From Actinomycetes bacterium (GTDB taxonomy: Bacteria; Actinomycetota; Actinomycetes; Actinomycetales; Microbacteriaceae), in contig JAEZSU010000280.1 in the NCBI GenBank assembly GCA_023421635.1, positions 1 to 9,187 of the forward strand: a stretch of 9,187 nucleotides of DNA, read 5' to 3'. Shown in pieces: positions 6,817-9,187 of this stretch (within the stretch, counting starts at the first letter, position 1; each line of letters opens with the position of its first letter). Position numbers and translations under genes: made by a program. The notes beneath the pieces are model-generated. The model searched no databases. It was not told the DNA's origin and saw only the letters and a list, made by a program, of their open reading frames with translations.

Positions 6817-7806
6817 ATGCGCATCGCACGGTGGGAACACGAGGGCCGGATCGGCGAGGGATTCGTCATCGATGACGCGGTGGTGCCGTTCCCGGACGGG
6901 GTGACCGTCGCGGGCGTGCTCCGCGCCGGACTGGGTGAGCTTCCCGGGCTGGCAGCACGGGTCGAGGTCTCGGCGGGGACCCCGCTCGAGGCGGTGACGC
7001 TCCTTCCGCCGCTCGTCCCCGCAGCGGTCCGCGACTTCGCGGTCTTCGAGGAGCACGTCGAGGGGATGAGCGCCGACGCGCAGGGCCGGCCCAACGTCAA
7101 CGCGGCCTGGTACGAGCAGCCGGTGTTCTACTTCACGAACCCGCACACGCTGCACGGCTCCGGCGCGACCATCCGGCCGCCCGCCACCGCCCGCCTGGAC
7201 TACGAACTCGAAGTCGCCGTCGTGCTCGGCGGGGAGCCGGGGGAGAACCTCAGCCCCGACGAGGCGGCAGGGCGGATCTTCGGGTACACGATCTTCAACG
7301 ACTGGTCCGCGAGGGACATCCAGATCGAGGAGATGCGGCGGATGCTGGGGCCGGCAAAGGGCAAGGACTTCGCCGGGTCGCTCGGTCCCTGGATCGTGAC
7401 GGCCGACGAGGTCGCCGACCGGATGGACGCGGACGGCTTCCTCGCGCTGCGCGCAGAGGTGTACGTCAACGGCGAGCTCACCGGCGCAGACCTCCTCTCG
7501 AACATGTCGTGGAGCTTCCCCGAGATCATCTCCTACGCCTCGCGGGCCTCCCGCGTGGTCCCCGGCGACGTGATCGGGGCCGGGACGGTGGGCAACGGCG
7601 GGTGCCTGGGCGAACTGTGGGGCCTCGCCGGCGGCGAGCTCGTCCCGCCGCCGCTCACCGTCGGAGACGTCGTCACGATGCGCGTCGAGCGCCTCGGCGA
7701 ACTCGTGGGCGTCGTGGGGGAGCCGTGGCGGCAGCACCCGCTGCCCGCGGCACGCCGTCGGCCTGTGCCGCGCGCCCGCGCGGTCCCCGCCGCGGCAATA
7801 GACTGA
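6817..7806 (+). CDS. Fumarylacetoacetate hydrolase (FAH) family protein, second copy
   Basis: This is a 329-residue FAH-superfamily enzyme, likely to cleave an acylpyruvate-like or related oxo-acid late in the pathway. [11 protein letters not shown] (71-81) resembles the RDFxxFExH motif of fumarylacetoacetases, with His80 as the candidate base. The metal site is Glu130 and Glu132 in [12 protein letters not shown] and Asp162 in NDWSARD. Lys181/Lys183 ([12 protein letters not shown]) and GAGTVGNGG (254-262) complete the pattern. AAGGGGG 6 bases upstream supports the ATG at 6817. It is closer to the fumarylacetoacetase/acylpyruvase style than the first FAH protein (567-1550), so the two probably catalyse different steps. 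The last 25 residues (305-329) are rich in Arg, Pro and Ala and do not look like family sequence; they may be readthrough into former intergenic DNA. Its stop is 4 bases before ilvD. Confidence 0.92.
   Translation: MRIARWEHEGRIGEGFVIDDAVVPFPDGVTVAGVLRAGLGELPGLAARVEVSAGTPLEAVTLLPPLVPAAVRDFAVFEEHVEGMSADAQGRPNVNAAWYEQPVFYFTNPHTLHGSGATIRPPATARLDYELEVAVVLGGEPGENLSPDEAAGRIFGYTIFNDWSARDIQIEEMRRMLGPAKGKDFAGSLGPWIVTADEVADRMDADGFLALRAEVYVNGELTGADLLSNMSWSFPEIISYASRASRVVPGDVIGAGTVGNGGCLGELWGLAGGELVPPPLTVGDVVTMRVERLGELVGVVGEPWRQHPLPAARRRPVPRARAVPAAAID
7799..7804 (+). promoter_or_regulatory. Candidate -10 element of a leaderless ilvD promoter
   Basis: TAGACT fits the actinobacterial -10 pattern TANNNT. 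It ends 6 bases before the GTG of ilvD, which would put transcription start on the start codon itself. No Shine-Dalgarno is visible before that GTG, as expected for a leaderless message. The hexamer overlaps the last codons and the stop codon of the preceding gene. No clear -35 box is seen. Confidence 0.45.
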
Positions 7807-7810
7807 CCCT

Positions 7811-9187
7811 GTGAAGCACCCGGACGAATCGATCGACATCAAGCCGCGCAGTCGCACGGTCACCCACGGCATCGAAGCCACCACTTCCCGAGGCATGCTC
7901 CGGGGCGTCGGCATGGGCGACGAGGACTGGGACAAGCCGCAGATCGGCATCGCGTCGTCGTGGAACGAGATCACGCCGTGCAACCTGAGCCTCGACCGGC
8001 TCGCGCAGGGTGCCAAGGCGGGCGTCCACGCCGGCGGCGGCTACCCGCTGCAGTTCGGCACCATCTCCGTCTCCGACGGCATCTCGATGGGCCACGAGGG
8101 CATGCATTTCTCCCTCGTCAGCCGTGAGGTCATCGCCGACTCGGTCGAGACCGTCGTCATGGCCGCGCGCCTCGACGGCACGGTGCTCCTCGCCGGCTGC
8201 GACAAGTCGATCCCCGGGATGCTGATGGCATCCGCCCGCCTCGACCTCTCCAGCGTGTTCCTCTACGCCGGGTCGATCGCACCGGGCTGGGTCAAGCTCT
8301 CCGACGGCACGCTGAAGGAGATCACGATCGTCGACTCCTTCGAGGGCGTCGGCGCGTGCCTCGCCGGCCGCATGAGCGAAGAGGACCTCAAGCGCATCGA
8401 GTGCTCCTTCGCCCCCGGCGAGGGCGCCTGCGGCGGCATGTACACCGCCAACACGATGGCCTCCGTCGCCGAAGCCCTCGGCCTGAGCCTCCCCGGCTCC
8501 GCGGCGCCGCCCTCCGCCGACCGCCGCCGCGACTACTACGCGCACCGCTCCGGCGAGGCCGTCATCAACCTCCTCCGCCAGGGCATCACGACGCGGGACA
8601 TCCTCACCCCCGAGGCGTTCGAGAACGCGATCGCGCTGGCGATGGCCCTCGGCGGCTCGACGAACGTCGTGCTGCACCTGCTCCCCATCGCCCGCGAGGC
8701 CGAGGTGGAGCTGAACCTCCACGACTTCAACCGCATCGGCGACAAGGTGCCCCACGTCGCCGACATGAAGCCGTTCGGCAAGTACGTCATGAACGACGTC
8801 GACAAGCACGGCGGCATCCCGGTCATCATGAAGGCGATGCTCGACGAGGGCCTGCTCCACGGCGACGCGCTCACCGTCACCGGCAAGACGCTCGCCGAGA
8901 ACCTGCGCGACCTGAACCCGGACCCGGTCGACGGCGAGGTCATCCACCGCTTCGACGATCCCATCCACGCCACCGGCGGCCTGACGATCCTCCACGGCTC
9001 GATCGCGCCGGAGGGCGCCGTGGTGAAGTCCGCCGGCTTCGACGCCGACGTCTTCGAAGGGCCCGCGCGCGTGTTCGAGCGCGAACGCGCCGCCATGGAC
9101 GCGCTCGAGGCCGGCGAGATCAACGCCGGCGACGTCGTCGTCATCCGCTACGAGGGCCCCAAGGGCGGCCCCGGCATGCGCGAGATG
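7811..9187 (+). CDS. ilvD: Dihydroxy-acid dehydratase (IlvD), 3' partial
   Basis: This enzyme dehydrates 2,3-dihydroxy-isovalerate and 2,3-dihydroxy-3-methylvalerate in valine, leucine and isoleucine synthesis. The window holds 459 codons without a stop; the family is usually about 560 residues, so roughly the last 100 are beyond the edge. Cys57 (TPCN), Cys130 ([10 protein letters not shown]) and Cys207 ([12 protein letters not shown]) are the three iron-sulfur ligands, Lys132 is the candidate carbamylated Mg2+ ligand and Asp89 lies in [12 protein letters not shown]. The N-terminal [23 protein letters not shown] is split here as [12 protein letters not shown] (9-20) and [11 protein letters not shown] (21-31); it is typical of actinobacterial IlvD and supports the GTG at 7811. 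It looks like the housekeeping enzyme rather than a sugar-acid dehydratase. In relatives it is commonly followed by ilvB/ilvN/ilvC, so it may mark the border of the catabolic cluster. Confidence 0.95.
   Translation, partial: MKHPDESIDIKPRSRTVTHGIEATTSRGMLRGVGMGDEDWDKPQIGIASSWNEITPCNLSLDRLAQGAKAGVHAGGGYPLQFGTISVSDGISMGHEGMHFSLVSREVIADSVETVVMAARLDGTVLLAGCDKSIPGMLMASARLDLSSVFLYAGSIAPGWVKLSDGTLKEITIVDSFEGVGACLAGRMSEEDLKRIECSFAPGEGACGGMYTANTMASVAEALGLSLPGSAAPPSADRRRDYYAHRSGEAVINLLRQGITTRDILTPEAFENAIALAMALGGSTNVVLHLLPIAREAEVELNLHDFNRIGDKVPHVADMKPFGKYVMNDVDKHGGIPVIMKAMLDEGLLHGDALTVTGKTLAENLRDLNPDPVDGEVIHRFDDPIHATGGLTILHGSIAPEGAVVKSAGFDADVFEGPARVFERERAAMDALEAGEINAGDVVVIRYEGPKGGPGMREM

Noticed and set aside
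7768..7783. GC hairpin CCGCGC-GCCC-GCGCGG near the end of the second FAH gene as a terminator
   Set aside because: The stem is only 6-7 bases, no T-run follows, and such GC palindromes arise often by chance in this composition. A weak attenuating effect before ilvD cannot be excluded.
6229..8016. A 595-codon open frame on the minus strand across the monooxygenase and second FAH gene
   Set aside because: Low-complexity composition rich in Arg, Gly, Val and His with no recognisable domain, lying opposite two genes with complete motif sets. Long antisense frames are expected at this G+C content.
7673..8995. A 440-codon open frame on the minus strand opposite ilvD
   Set aside because: ilvD on the plus strand is unmistakable; the opposite frame is a repetitive Val/Asp/Gly/Ala shadow.
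7811..9187. IlvD/Edd-family sugar-acid dehydratase as part of a pentonate pathway together with the FAH genes
   Set aside because: The N-terminal and iron-sulfur motifs read as canonical actinobacterial dihydroxy-acid dehydratase, and the neighbours are aromatic-type enzymes rather than sugar dehydrogenases.
1..9187. Mobile elements, CRISPR arrays, tRNA or other RNA genes
   Set aside because: No transposase or integrase frame, no direct-repeat arrays and no tRNA-like cloverleaf were recognised on reading; coding sequence fills almost all of the window.

Overview
The window is about 70% G+C by eye, with strong third-position G/C bias, ATGA gene overlaps, GGAG-type ribosome binding sites and an IlvD protein of actinobacterial type. 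A high-GC actinobacterium of the Microbacteriaceae kind (for example Microbacterium) is my best guess, from protein resemblance only. Nothing here identifies a species. Genes fill the window almost completely. I saw no RNA genes, insertion sequences, CRISPR arrays or long repeats.

Layout. (1) Bases 1-2574, plus strand: the end of a NitT/TauT-type ABC importer ATPase, a fumarylacetoacetate hydrolase (FAH) family enzyme overlapping it by 4 bases, and an amidohydrolase that carries the metal-site pattern of ACMSD-type decarboxylases. (2) Bases 2577-3497, minus strand: a LysR regulator of the NodD/NahR subgroup, ending 2 bases from the amidohydrolase stop. (3) Bases 3498-3627: the only sizeable intergenic region (130 bases), holding a nod-box-like ATC-N9-GAT motif, a second dyad and a candidate promoter. 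(4) Bases 3628-7806, plus strand: an apparent four-gene operon of a two-domain extradiol ring-cleavage dioxygenase, an unusual cyclase-family (PF04199) protein, a class A FAD monooxygenase and a second FAH-family enzyme. (5) From 7811 to the window edge: ilvD, dihydroxy-acid dehydratase of branched-chain amino acid synthesis, probably unrelated to the catabolic genes and possibly read from its own leaderless promoter.

How the parts may work together (inference). The importer would bring in an aromatic acid or related compound. The flavin monooxygenase would hydroxylate the ring, and the extradiol dioxygenase would open it. The ACMSD-like enzyme could decarboxylate a carboxylated ring-fission product, and the FAH-family enzymes would cut or hydrate the resulting oxo-acids. 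The cyclase-family protein may act on a lactone, amide or enol intermediate. The LysR protein probably senses the substrate or an intermediate and controls the dioxygenase operon from the shared intergenic region. The substrate cannot be read from the sequence. No semialdehyde dehydrogenase, tautomerase, aldolase or ring-hydroxylating oxygenase is in the window, so the pathway is incomplete here. The nearest known logic is meta-cleavage of a carboxylated catechol followed by ACMSD-family decarboxylation, but the cyclase plus two FAH enzymes does not match any named pathway I can recall with confidence.
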